Positions 23,993-28,467 of a DNA stretch of 28,801 nt are shown in pieces. The stretch is taken from IMG/VR virus record IMGVR_UViG_3300023179_000389, positions 1 through 28,801 of that record. The stretch is one strand, 5' to 3'. The notes under the pieces were generated by a model that saw only the letters and a program-made list of their open reading frames with translations, was not told where the DNA came from and did not search any database. Both the position numbers and the translations under genes were made by a program. The stretch's first letter is position 1. Every line of letters begins with the position of its first letter. This DNA is from a virus.

Positions 23993-24175
23993 CTAAGCAC
24001 AAACACTATTACTTTGAGACTCAACACGAAGGCGACTTTCCAACTCATATCGTACACACTCAATAAACAGGCTTTTCTCAAGATCAGGATTAGTTTCACT
24101 TAAAGCCCAAAGAGTATAAAGGTCCTCGGTGGACATTTCACGGATCATTTCTAATTGTTGGTAACTAACTTTCAT
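23993..24175 (-). CDS. hypothetical early protein (60 aa), first gene after duplicated promoter
   Basis: A helical acidic protein (MKVSYQQLEMIREMSTEDLY, then ETNPDLEKSLFIECVRYELE). It is the first gene after the strong sigma70 promoter; its whole leader and start codon are inside the 59-nt module that is repeated in inverted orientation near 28 kb. The ribosome binding site is a weak AAGAGAT. The function is unknown. Confidence 0.7.
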   Translation of the reverse strand: MKVSYQQLEMIREMSTEDLYTLWALSETNPDLEKSLFIECVRYELESRLRVESQSNSVCA

Positions 24176-24230
24176 AACTATCTCTTTATCTTACTCTTAC
24201 AGTATAATCCAGGAATGTAGTACCTGTCAA
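24172..24230 (-). repeat. 59-nt promoter-leader module, minus copy
   Basis: From TTGACA to the A after ATG, this copy matches 27974-28032 on the other strand at 54 of 59 positions. The differences are four in the spacer and one just after the -10. It therefore duplicates a promoter, leader, ribosome binding region and start codon. Confidence 0.9.
24201..24230 (-). promoter_or_regulatory. strong sigma70 early promoter (minus copy)
   Basis: Minus-strand TTGACA (24225-24230), 18-bp spacer, TATACT (24201-24206). The expected +1 is near 24194, with a leader of about 20 nt to the ATG at 24175. It drives the minus-strand early genes from 24.2 kb downwards. Confidence 0.8.
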
Positions 24231-24281
24231 TCCATAATTTTTACGAGGGTTCAATAATTTAATGGCTAAGTGAAAATTAAA

Positions 24282-24299
24282 TAGCTAAGTAGTTGATCC
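24282..24299 (+). repeat. 18-bp repeat TAGCTAAGTAGTTGATCC, copy A
   Basis: The same 18-mer recurs with one change at 27243-27260, and a variant with a 3-bp insertion lies at 24355-24375. A partial copy (GGCTAAGTG) lies at 24264-24272. The cluster sits in the divergent control region. Confidence 0.7.
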
Positions 24300-24319
24300 A
24301 AAAACATAGAGGGGAAGCA

Positions 24320-24335
24320 TACGAAAAACTCGTAG
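24320..24335 (-). repeat. 16-nt dyad element upstream of the early promoter, minus copy
   Basis: Minus-strand CTACGAGTTTTTCGTA, identical to 27903-27918 on the plus strand and in the same orientation relative to the duplicated promoter (90 nt upstream here). TACGA and TCGTA arms flank a 5-nt loop. Confidence 0.75.
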
Positions 24336-24354
24336 TAATAAAATAATCCAAACT

Positions 24355-24375
24355 TAGCTATTAAGTAATTGATCC
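24355..24375 (+). repeat. variant of the 18-bp repeat, copy B
   Basis: Begins TAGCTA, then TTAAGTAATTGATCC: the repeat with a 3-bp insertion and one substitution. It ends 51 nt before the leaderless-type start at 24427. Confidence 0.6.
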
Positions 24376-24391
24376 ACCGCCAAAATAATAG

Positions 24392-24419
24392 TTGTACCAA
24401 ATATTGGTTGTGATATTCT
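24392..24419 (+). promoter_or_regulatory. sigma70-type promoter adjacent to the 66-codon gene ATG
   Basis: TTGTAC (24392-24397), 16-bp spacer, TATTCT (24414-24419) with TG and one base just upstream (extended -10). The expected +1 coincides with the ATG at 24427. Confidence 0.5.
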
Positions 24420-24426
24420 GTTTTTT

Positions 24427-24627
24427 ATGAATACACAAACATTTACACAAAATTCCATTGATCAGATTACCTGGCTTGATATTATACGATCAGGTCTGCA
24501 AAGTCTGGTCACGCTACACAATCTTAATGGTGATCAGGCTGGTGCGCATCGTGTTAGTAAAGAGCTTTGTCGTGTTATGGTTGAGCTTGAGCGCATCAAG
24601 GTTAGGCCTCGTAAAAGTAAGGCATAA
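24427..24627 (+). CDS. hypothetical early protein (66 aa), probably leaderless mRNA
   Basis: First gene of the plus-strand block. There is no Shine-Dalgarno (TTCTGTTTTTT precedes the ATG), and the -10 box ends 8 nt before the ATG, so a leaderless message is expected. The product is helical (SIDQITWLDIIRSGLQSLVT, AHRVSKELCRVMVELERI) with a basic tail (KVRPRKSKA). Unknown family. The next gene starts 4 nt after its stop. Confidence 0.65.
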   Translation: MNTQTFTQNSIDQITWLDIIRSGLQSLVTLHNLNGDQAGAHRVSKELCRVMVELERIKVRPRKSKA

Positions 24628-24631
24628 ATAT

Positions 24632-24877
24632 ATGTCTATGGAAACATTTAAACAGTACATTGAAGAGGAACACGCCCCGGTTTATGTGGTTGTTAGAAAC
24701 AATCGTGTAGAACTGCGTCGAATGGGTGTTGGAAGTCCTGTAGCCACATTTGGTCAAGGTGCTGTATATGCTGTACTAACCGGCGACCATATCCAAGTTA
24801 ATCTCAAAAATGGCAAAACCGTATTCTATAAACTTTCTGCTTCTGGAATGGGTGTTAGCGGACCTTATATAAAATAG
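24632..24877 (+). CDS. hypothetical beta-rich protein (81 aa)
   Basis: The ATG at 24632 is 4 nt after the upstream stop; a longer reading from 24458 would lie inside that gene. The product (METFKQYIEEEHAPVYVVVR, then NNRVELRRMGVGSP, GDHIQVNLKNGKTVFYK) is mainly beta strand, ending near a sigma70 promoter for the next gene. A CATAAATA octamer immediately before the ATG is too close to act as its promoter. Function unknown. Confidence 0.65.
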   Translation: MSMETFKQYIEEEHAPVYVVVRNNRVELRRMGVGSPVATFGQGAVYAVLTGDHIQVNLKNGKTVFYKLSASGMGVSGPYIK

Positions 24878-24891
24878 ACCAAAAATAATTG

Positions 24892-24921
24892 TTGACATAT
24901 CCAGATCCACTGTGATATAGT
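24892..24921 (+). promoter_or_regulatory. strong sigma70 promoter with extended -10
   Basis: TTGACA (24892-24897), 18-bp spacer, TATAGT (24916-24921) preceded by TGA (extended -10). The expected +1 is near 24928, followed by a GAGG site and the ATG at 24954. Confidence 0.8.
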
Positions 24922-24953
24922 GAATTTTATAGAATGTAACTTTTGAGGTAAAT

Positions 24954-25334
24954 ATGATTAGTCGCAATCAAATGTTGGATTATCTAAAAAACGGACGAGA
25001 AGTAACTGTAGAACTAACCAATGCACAGGTGGTGTCCGTCAAGAGCGAACTAAGACCAATTTCTCACTATCGTTGCGCTACTCTTACTAAGGTAATTGTG
25101 CGAGATGAGGTGCTAGGTTCAATATATTTTGGTGGCTTTAGTGATAAGCTCCGAGATATTAATTATGGTGATAAAGTCTCTCTAAAAGTAAAGGTAACTG
25201 GTGTTGGTGATGCTACAGAAAGGTATCCTGATCCAATTCTTTTTGCTAAGCCTCTTACTCGTAAGGGAGATTCTGTGAAAGTTGAGGCGCCATCCGCTCA
25301 GACTGAAGAGAATGATTTGTCGATTAATGTTTAA
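24954..25334 (+). CDS. hypothetical early protein (126 aa)
   Basis: Read from the promoter at 24892-24921, with a GAGG site 5 nt before the ATG. An N-terminal helix (MISRNQMLDYLKNGREVTVE) is followed by a beta-rich domain (ISHYRCATLTKVIVRDEVLG, IYFGGFSDKLRDINYGDKV, SLKVKVTGVGDATERYPDPI) and an acidic disordered tail. The strands could form an OB-like or SH3-like barrel; this is not certain. No family recognised. Confidence 0.7.
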   Translation: MISRNQMLDYLKNGREVTVELTNAQVVSVKSELRPISHYRCATLTKVIVRDEVLGSIYFGGFSDKLRDINYGDKVSLKVKVTGVGDATERYPDPILFAKPLTRKGDSVKVEAPSAQTEENDLSINV

Positions 25335-25356
25335 TATAATGTAAATGGAGAATAAT

Positions 25357-25635
25357 ATGGTAATGGTAAATACTAATGCAACTGGTGTTTGGGGACGTAA
25401 TGCTGCGGCTCGTCAACAGCTTGTTCGTGAGCTTGTTGAGCACTCTGGTGTTATTGTAAATCGTAAGCAGGTATTGGCTTTTATTGAGTCAACTGGTCGC
25501 ACGATCAATGATGTTTCATGGTTGCTTAATGGTAAGCAGTTTCGTGCATCTCGTGGTCAGTACACACTGCAACCTCTTCTTGCTAGTGATGGTGCTAGTG
25601 CTGCGGAGCCAACTACTGCGTCTAACGTAGCGTAA
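25357..25635 (+). CDS. hypothetical protein, possible winged-helix (92 aa)
   Basis: I use the ATG at 25357 because a GGAG site lies 6 nt upstream; the in-frame ATG at 25345 overlaps that site. After a short leader the product reads GRNAAARQQLVRELVEHSGV, IVNRKQVLAFIESTGRTIND, VSWLLNGKQFRASRGQYTL: three helices followed by a hairpin, like a small winged-helix DNA-binding domain, then an Ala/Ser/Thr-rich tail. A regulator is plausible but unproven. A structured RNA and terminator follow directly. Confidence 0.7.
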   Translation: MVMVNTNATGVWGRNAAARQQLVRELVEHSGVIVNRKQVLAFIESTGRTINDVSWLLNGKQFRASRGQYTLQPLLASDGASAAEPTTASNVA

Positions 25636-25642
25636 ACGAAAA

Positions 25643-25745
25643 GTCGGTTTATTTTAATACATAACCGACAGTGGCATTGCCCCTGGTGCCACAGGTGAAG
25701 GATTAATGTGTCATACCTCAGCATATTAACCACAGGGGCTTTTTT
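25643..25745 (+). ncRNA. possible structured RNA with loop-to-terminator pseudoknot
   Basis: Three hairpins can be drawn: H1 GTCGGTT/AACCGAC (25643-25649 with 25663-25669), H2 GTGGCA/TGCCAC (25671-25676 with 25687-25692), and H3 (25700-25710 with 25722-25731, 10 pairs plus a bulged A). The H2 loop contains GCCCCTG, exactly complementary to CAGGGGC at 25733-25739 just before a T-tract. AGGT after H2 can also pair with ACCT in the H3 loop. Expression and function are unknown; a 3'-UTR-derived RNA or an attenuator for the next gene are both possible. Confidence 0.4.
25679..25745 (+). terminator. rho-independent terminator after the winged-helix-like gene
   Basis: GCCCCTG (25679-25685) pairs with CAGGGGC (25733-25739), enclosing the H3 stem, and is followed by six T (25740-25745). 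It ends 15 nt before the next ATG, so it separates the two transcription units or acts as an attenuator. Confidence 0.6.
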
Positions 25746-25760
25746 CTTTAGGTTTATATT

Positions 25761-25988
25761 ATGAACTATTTGATCAGAGATTCTGAAACTGTTCCAAGAG
25801 CCAAAGATATATTTTACAATGGCGTCAATATAGGTTTTATATACTACAGCAATCTTGATCAGGGGTTTATAGTGCAGCCGGCCTGGGCCAACTATCGTGG
25901 GTTTTTTCATACGTTTGAAAAGGCCTGCGTTGAGCTTATATTTCATTATTGGACTAATTATCATACCGATACCTCCGTTTACTGCTAA
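25761..25988 (+). CDS. hypothetical aromatic-rich protein (75 aa)
   Basis: Product MNYLIRDSETVPRAKDIFYN then VNIGFIYYSNLDQGFIVQPA and FHTFEKACVELIFHYW, rich in Tyr/Phe/Trp, a small alpha/beta protein. No family recognised. Its ATG is 15 nt beyond the terminator T-tract with an AGG site (25750-25752). It converges on the 95-codon minus gene with 2 nt between stops. Confidence 0.6.
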   Translation: MNYLIRDSETVPRAKDIFYNGVNIGFIYYSNLDQGFIVQPAWANYRGFFHTFEKACVELIFHYWTNYHTDTSVYC

Positions 25989-25990
25989 TA

Positions 25991-26278
25991 CTACTGAACT
26001 GGTATAATCTTAAACTCTACAAAATCGTATGAGTAGGCATCAACGTCTCGATGCTTTTTGATTTGTGTTATGTAATAGTTACCTATTCTTGACACAAGGG
26101 GAACTTCCATCTCCTCGGCAATGCCTACTATACTTTGAATGTTTTGTTTTAATTCATCCAGTTTCTTCTTTAGATCTCTAACTTCTCGCTCGATACGTTG
26201 CCTTTCGGTGTCGTATAGAACGAACTGTTGAGCCATATCTTCGATCATAACCTTCATTTGCTTTTTGGACATTTTCAT
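25991..26278 (-). CDS. hypothetical coiled-coil protein (95 aa)
   Basis: Opens MKMSKKQMKVMIEDMAQQFV, then a heptad-rich stretch (RQRIEREVRDLKKKLDELKQ, residues about 27-46), then a beta-rich C-terminus (VPLVSRIGNYYITQIKKH, YDFVEFKIIP). A coiled coil followed by a small fold suggests an oligomeric binding protein. An AGAGG site precedes the ATG. A large 11-bp stem lies just upstream. Function unknown. Confidence 0.7.
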   Translation of the reverse strand: MKMSKKQMKVMIEDMAQQFVLYDTERQRIEREVRDLKKKLDELKQNIQSIVGIAEEMEVPLVSRIGNYYITQIKKHRDVDAYSYDFVEFKIIPVQ

Positions 26279-26300
26279 AACAACCTCTTTTCTAAAACTT

Positions 26301-26337
26301 GGATCACCCCGGCGTCTTCTTCAGCTCGGGGTGATCC
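26301..26337. repeat. perfect 11-bp inverted repeat
   Basis: GGATCACCCCG (26301-26311) and CGGGGTGATCC (26327-26337) with a 15-nt loop. It lies between the AT-hook gene and the coiled-coil gene on the minus strand. No T-run follows directly, so it could be a weak terminator, processing stem or operator. It is the most GC-rich stem in the window. Confidence 0.6.
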
Positions 26338-26351
26338 TACACATTATCATA

Positions 26352-26765
26352 TTATCCTCGGATAACAACCTCGTGTGGGTACCTAGATAACAGATTGGTC
26401 TGTTCCAGATATTTGGCTAAGGCACTATCCGATAGTTTACCAACTCCGGGAGATCCCTTGACTATTAGATCTCTCAGGGCTTCCTTGCCTCGTGATGATC
26501 TTAGATAGCTAAAGAATATCTCGTAGGCTTCTTTTCGACTTAACGCAAAGTGTGGTTTTACCCACTCACGCTGCCACTTTCTGTGTAGTGCTTCACTACG
26601 AGGCCTAATGGAGGGCTTTTGCGTCATTTCGATGGCTTCTTGATCCCATCCTTCTTGAGGCTGTGCGTAGAGCTTGGGTTTATTTTTACTACCTTTGGGT
26701 CTACCACGTCCTCGCTTTATTGGAACAAACTGTGTTTCATGTTGTTCTGTGTTTCTATCTTGCAT
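26352..26765 (-). CDS. AT-hook DNA-binding protein (137 aa)
   Basis: Residues 17-30 read KRGRGRPKGSKNKP, a canonical AT-hook (core RGRPKG, residues 20-25) that binds the minor groove of AT-rich DNA. The remainder contains HRKWQREWVKPHFALSRKEA, a helical section AYEIFFSYLRSSRGKEALRD and LSDSALAKYLEQTNLLS, a possible second DNA-contact or oligomerisation region. Proteins with GRPKGSKNK are frequent in T4-like marine phages (recalled). A GAGG site precedes the ATG. A role in DNA architecture or transcription control is inferred. Confidence 0.8.
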   Translation of the reverse strand: MQDRNTEQHETQFVPIKRGRGRPKGSKNKPKLYAQPQEGWDQEAIEMTQKPSIRPRSEALHRKWQREWVKPHFALSRKEAYEIFFSYLRSSRGKEALRDLIVKGSPGVGKLSDSALAKYLEQTNLLSRYPHEVVIRG

Positions 26766-26922
26766 ATTTACCTCATCATTAATTCAAGCACTATTGCTTG
26801 CATAATTCTATTTTCGTCGATTCTTTTTGGTTACTCAAGCAAGGAATGTAAAAATTTTAACATTTTTTTGATTTCCTTTTACATGAGCCTATTTCGACGG
26901 TGTTTAATTTTTATTGCCGAGT

Positions 26923-26942
26923 TATAGCACTGTAGTGCTATA
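26923..26942. promoter_or_regulatory. operator-like palindrome
   Basis: TATAGCACT and AGTGCTATA arms with a 2-bp centre. The half-site TAGTGC recurs at 27037-27042 and, inverted, at 27052-27057, pointing to a shared DNA-binding regulator. Confidence 0.5.
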
Positions 26943-27020
26943 CCAACATCTCCTCATGGTGCTCATCCTCCTTTGTTGTACAAGATGCTGTTCTATTTGC
27001 TACAGATACAACGAATACCG

Positions 27021-27048
27021 TTGACACTATAACAGATAGTGCTACAAG
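27021..27048 (+). promoter_or_regulatory. sigma70-type promoter containing an inverted-repeat operator
   Basis: TTGACA (27021-27026), 16-bp spacer, TACAAG (27043-27048). The spacer carries CACTAT and ATAGTG arms (27025-27030 and 27036-27041), and another GCACTA lies at the expected +1. It fits a repressible promoter for the 51-codon gene. Confidence 0.5.
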
Positions 27049-27082
27049 ATTGCACTATAAACCTTTTGCTATAGGAGCAACT

Positions 27083-27238
27083 ATGATTTACATCGTGTTT
27101 ACAACAGAAGCCGCCATAGGCCACGTATTCAGTGAGCTACAGCACGCCTTGGAGTTTATAGGCAAAGGCATCAAATGGCATCGCATCGAGGTGTGGAACC
27201 ATGATAAGAATCGCCTGTCCGGATTGCATTTCAGATAG
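27083..27238 (+). CDS. hypothetical protein (51 aa)
   Basis: The ATG at 27083 has an AGGAG site 5 nt upstream; the longer in-frame reading from 27050 begins inside the promoter region. The product (MIYIVFTTEAAIGHVFSELQ, HALEFIGKGIKWHRIEVWNH) is a small alpha/beta protein with no known family. It probably has an operator-controlled promoter. Followed by the 18-bp repeat. Confidence 0.6.
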   Translation: MIYIVFTTEAAIGHVFSELQHALEFIGKGIKWHRIEVWNHDKNRLSGLHFR

Positions 27239-27242
27239 TTAA

Positions 27243-27260
27243 TAGCTAAGTAGTTGATGC
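27243..27260 (+). repeat. 18-bp repeat, copy C
   Basis: TAGCTAAGTAGTTGATGC, one change from copy A. It ends 60 nt before the second leaderless-type start (27321), matching the arrangement of copy B and the 24427 gene. Confidence 0.65.
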
Positions 27261-27284
27261 GTCGTGGAGCAGTTGGCCTTTTTG

Positions 27285-27314
27285 TTGACTGCATCCACAA
27301 TTTTAGTGTATAAT
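27285..27314 (+). promoter_or_regulatory. sigma70 promoter adjacent to the 67-codon gene ATG
   Basis: TTGACT (27285-27290), 18-bp spacer, TATAAT (27309-27314). The -10 ends 6 nt before the ATG, so +1 should fall on the start codon. A second overlapping TATAAT lies at 27314-27319. Confidence 0.65.
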
Positions 27315-27320
27315 ATAATT

Positions 27321-27524
27321 ATGACAAAAGATAAGAACACGCCCGATTTAACAAGTGCCAAGGATCTGCTGGCTCAACTAACTTATTTTGTAAGTTTGGC
27401 TGCCGGCATGAATTCTATTAATGACACTAAGACGGTTGCCGATTTGCTAACCGATGCACTGCGTACCTGCCACGAGCTTAATAACGAGATAGTAATTAAA
27501 GAGTTTACAGCGAGGTTAAACTAA
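27321..27524 (+). CDS. hypothetical helical protein (67 aa), probably leaderless mRNA
   Basis: I start at the ATG at 27321, right after the promoter; a GTG at 27264 is in frame but would lie upstream of the promoter. There is no Shine-Dalgarno. The product (MTKDKNTPDLTSAKDLLAQL, TYFVSLAAGMNSINDTKTVA, DLLTDALRTCHELNNEI) is an acidic helical bundle of unknown family. The next gene begins 1 nt after its stop. Confidence 0.65.
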   Translation: MTKDKNTPDLTSAKDLLAQLTYFVSLAAGMNSINDTKTVADLLTDALRTCHELNNEIVIKEFTARLN

Positions 27525-27525
27525 T

Positions 27526-27774
27526 ATGAGTAAAGAATTGAGATTTCCAAAAGCCTTTGATCACTTATCTCTTGAACAGCTTGAGCGATTGCCTACTAAG
27601 GTAGTATTTGTGGAGCATGGTGCCATTTGCGGTGCTATGTATGACAACTTAGATCAAGCTGCGATACGACACAACGGCTTTGTAGGATATGCCGGCCCGT
27701 TTGCAGATAGATTAAACGGTGAGCTTTGTATTAGATTTGAAAGCAAGGAAGCCTGCGATAGGCTAAGTCAATAG
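27526..27774 (+). CDS. hypothetical protein (82 aa)
   Basis: A GAGG site lies in the last codons of the preceding gene, about 10 nt before this ATG. The product has LSLEQLERLPTKVVFVEHGA, then AAIRHNGFVGYAGPFADRL and ELCIRFESKEACDRLS. A compact alpha/beta protein; no known family. Co-transcribed with the 67-codon gene. Confidence 0.65.
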   Translation: MSKELRFPKAFDHLSLEQLERLPTKVVFVEHGAICGAMYDNLDQAAIRHNGFVGYAGPFADRLNGELCIRFESKEACDRLSQ

Positions 27775-27786
27775 CCTGAGGGTTTT

Positions 27787-27894
27787 ATGCAAGATATTAT
27801 CCTCAAGATTTTCATTATATACATTGGCCTAAAAAGCATGGTATTTGCGCCGCTCCTTTGGCTAGCCTATTGTTTAAATCGATCAGATAGTTAA
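27787..27894 (+). CDS. 35-aa single-pass membrane peptide
   Basis: A 36-codon frame with GAGGG 4 nt before the ATG, starting 12 nt after the previous stop. The product MQDIILKIFIIYIGLKSMVF then APLLWLAYCLNRSDS is mostly hydrophobic with a polar tail, one likely membrane segment. It ends just before the 16-nt dyad of the next promoter. Unknown function; coding status rests on ribosome binding site and composition. Confidence 0.55.
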   Translation: MQDIILKIFIIYIGLKSMVFAPLLWLAYCLNRSDS

Positions 27895-27902
27895 GTCCGG
27901 GC

Positions 27903-27918
27903 CTACGAGTTTTTCGTA
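27903..27918 (+). repeat. 16-nt dyad element upstream of the early promoter, plus copy
   Basis: CTACGAGTTTTTCGTA, identical to the element at 24320-24335 on the minus strand, 55 nt upstream of the second copy of the duplicated promoter. Here the following G extends the stem to CTACGA/TCGTAG. Confidence 0.75.
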
Positions 27919-27973
27919 GTAAAATATTCCATAGTTATCTCATAACTTATTGTGATCCTATATTATTTGGCTA

Positions 27974-28003
27974 TTGACAGGAACCCTATTCCTGGATTAT
28001 ACT
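27974..28003 (+). promoter_or_regulatory. strong sigma70 early promoter (plus copy)
   Basis: TTGACA (27974-27979), 18-bp spacer, TATACT (27998-28003). The expected +1 is near 28010, giving a leader of about 19 nt. It drives the 63- and 73-codon genes and the RadC-like gene. Confidence 0.8.
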
Positions 28004-28032
28004 ATAAGAGTAAGATAAAGAGATAGTTATGA
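27974..28032 (+). repeat. 59-nt promoter-leader module, plus copy
   Basis: The second copy of the module at 24172-24230, in opposite orientation, again running from TTGACA through the start codon. Confidence 0.9.
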
Positions 28033-28220
28033 GTCATTCAGTAAACGATAAAATCCTTGATGAATTAAGAGACCTTTACGATATAGAAGCTAGGCTTTTG
28101 TCTAAGAAGGAAAAGTTAGCTAAGGAAAGATTCCACACCGACTGCGAGTTGATGGAGCTAGAACTTGAGTTGCAAGAGCTTGATAAGGAAATCAAGAAGT
28201 TGCGATACGATATTTTTTAA
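28029..28220 (+). CDS. hypothetical coiled-coil protein (63 aa)
   Basis: First gene after the plus copy of the duplicated promoter; its start codon belongs to the module. The product is a continuous charged helix (LDELRDLYDIEARLLSKKEK, then ELMELELELQELDKEIKKL), a clear coiled coil. It is not evidently related to the first gene after the minus copy, so the regulatory module was duplicated without the gene. Unknown function. Confidence 0.7.
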   Translation: MSHSVNDKILDELRDLYDIEARLLSKKEKLAKERFHTDCELMELELELQELDKEIKKLRYDIF

Positions 28221-28231
28221 TTAGGTGTTTT

Positions 28232-28453
28232 ATGTACAGATATGTTGATGTTTTGGATATATTAAATCGGCATGAGGATTTTGATTCTAGTGCGTTCTTA
28301 GATGACCGTTGTGAGGTCAGTTGGGATCTTTATACTGATTTGTACGAACTTTGGGTCGAGGAAATGCCATACGGCACTGCTAAGGGTCGAGATGGTGATC
28401 CTTATGAATGGGTCTGTAACCGATTGTTTCAAGAACTTGGTGATTTAGTATAA
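28232..28453 (+). CDS. hypothetical acidic protein (73 aa)
   Basis: An AGGTG site lies before the ATG, 11 nt after the previous stop. The product (MYRYVDVLDILNRHEDFDSS, CEVSWDLYTDLYELWVEEMP) is very acidic and rich in Tyr and Trp, perhaps a nucleic-acid mimic or protein-binding factor; this is only a suggestion from composition. The RadC-like gene follows after 14 nt. Confidence 0.65.
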   Translation: MYRYVDVLDILNRHEDFDSSAFLDDRCEVSWDLYTDLYELWVEEMPYGTAKGRDGDPYEWVCNRLFQELGDLV

Positions 28454-28467
28454 GTGAGGTGTTGATT

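Larger units (their letters stand above)
26766..27082. other. 317-bp gap without a confident gene, rich in operator-like dyads
   Basis: The gap holds CAAGCA-4-TGCTTG (26785-26800) and a further CAAGCA (26836-26841). It also holds the palindrome at 26923-26942, a minus-strand 11-codon ORF (26922-26957) downstream of a consensus AAAGGAGG, and the plus-strand promoter and dyad at 27021-27048. No longer frame with a good start is seen. Confidence 0.6.

Noticed and set aside
24623-24630. CATAAATA on the plus strand, a late-promoter octamer.
   Set aside because: It ends 1 nt before the ATG at 24632, so its +1 would fall inside the coding sequence; it also overlaps the previous stop. Probably chance.
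25317-25340. TATAAT at 25335-25340 before the winged-helix-like gene.
   Set aside because: The nearest -35-like box (TTGTCG) leaves only 12 bp, and it lies at the end of the upstream gene; the gene is better explained by read-through from 24892-24921.
25679-25739. The 7-bp GCCCCTG/CAGGGGC pairing resembles a tRNA acceptor stem.
   Set aside because: Only 61 nt are enclosed, with no T-loop GTTC motif and no plausible anticodon arm; the T-run afterwards fits a terminator.
26768-26803. An 11-codon minus-strand frame directly before the AT-hook gene.
   Set aside because: No ribosome binding site and simple-sequence content; the hairpin there is noted instead within the gap.
27264-27320. An in-frame GTG that would lengthen the 67-codon gene by 19 residues.
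   Set aside because: The extension runs through a consensus promoter and has no ribosome binding site; the ATG at 27321 is the natural start.
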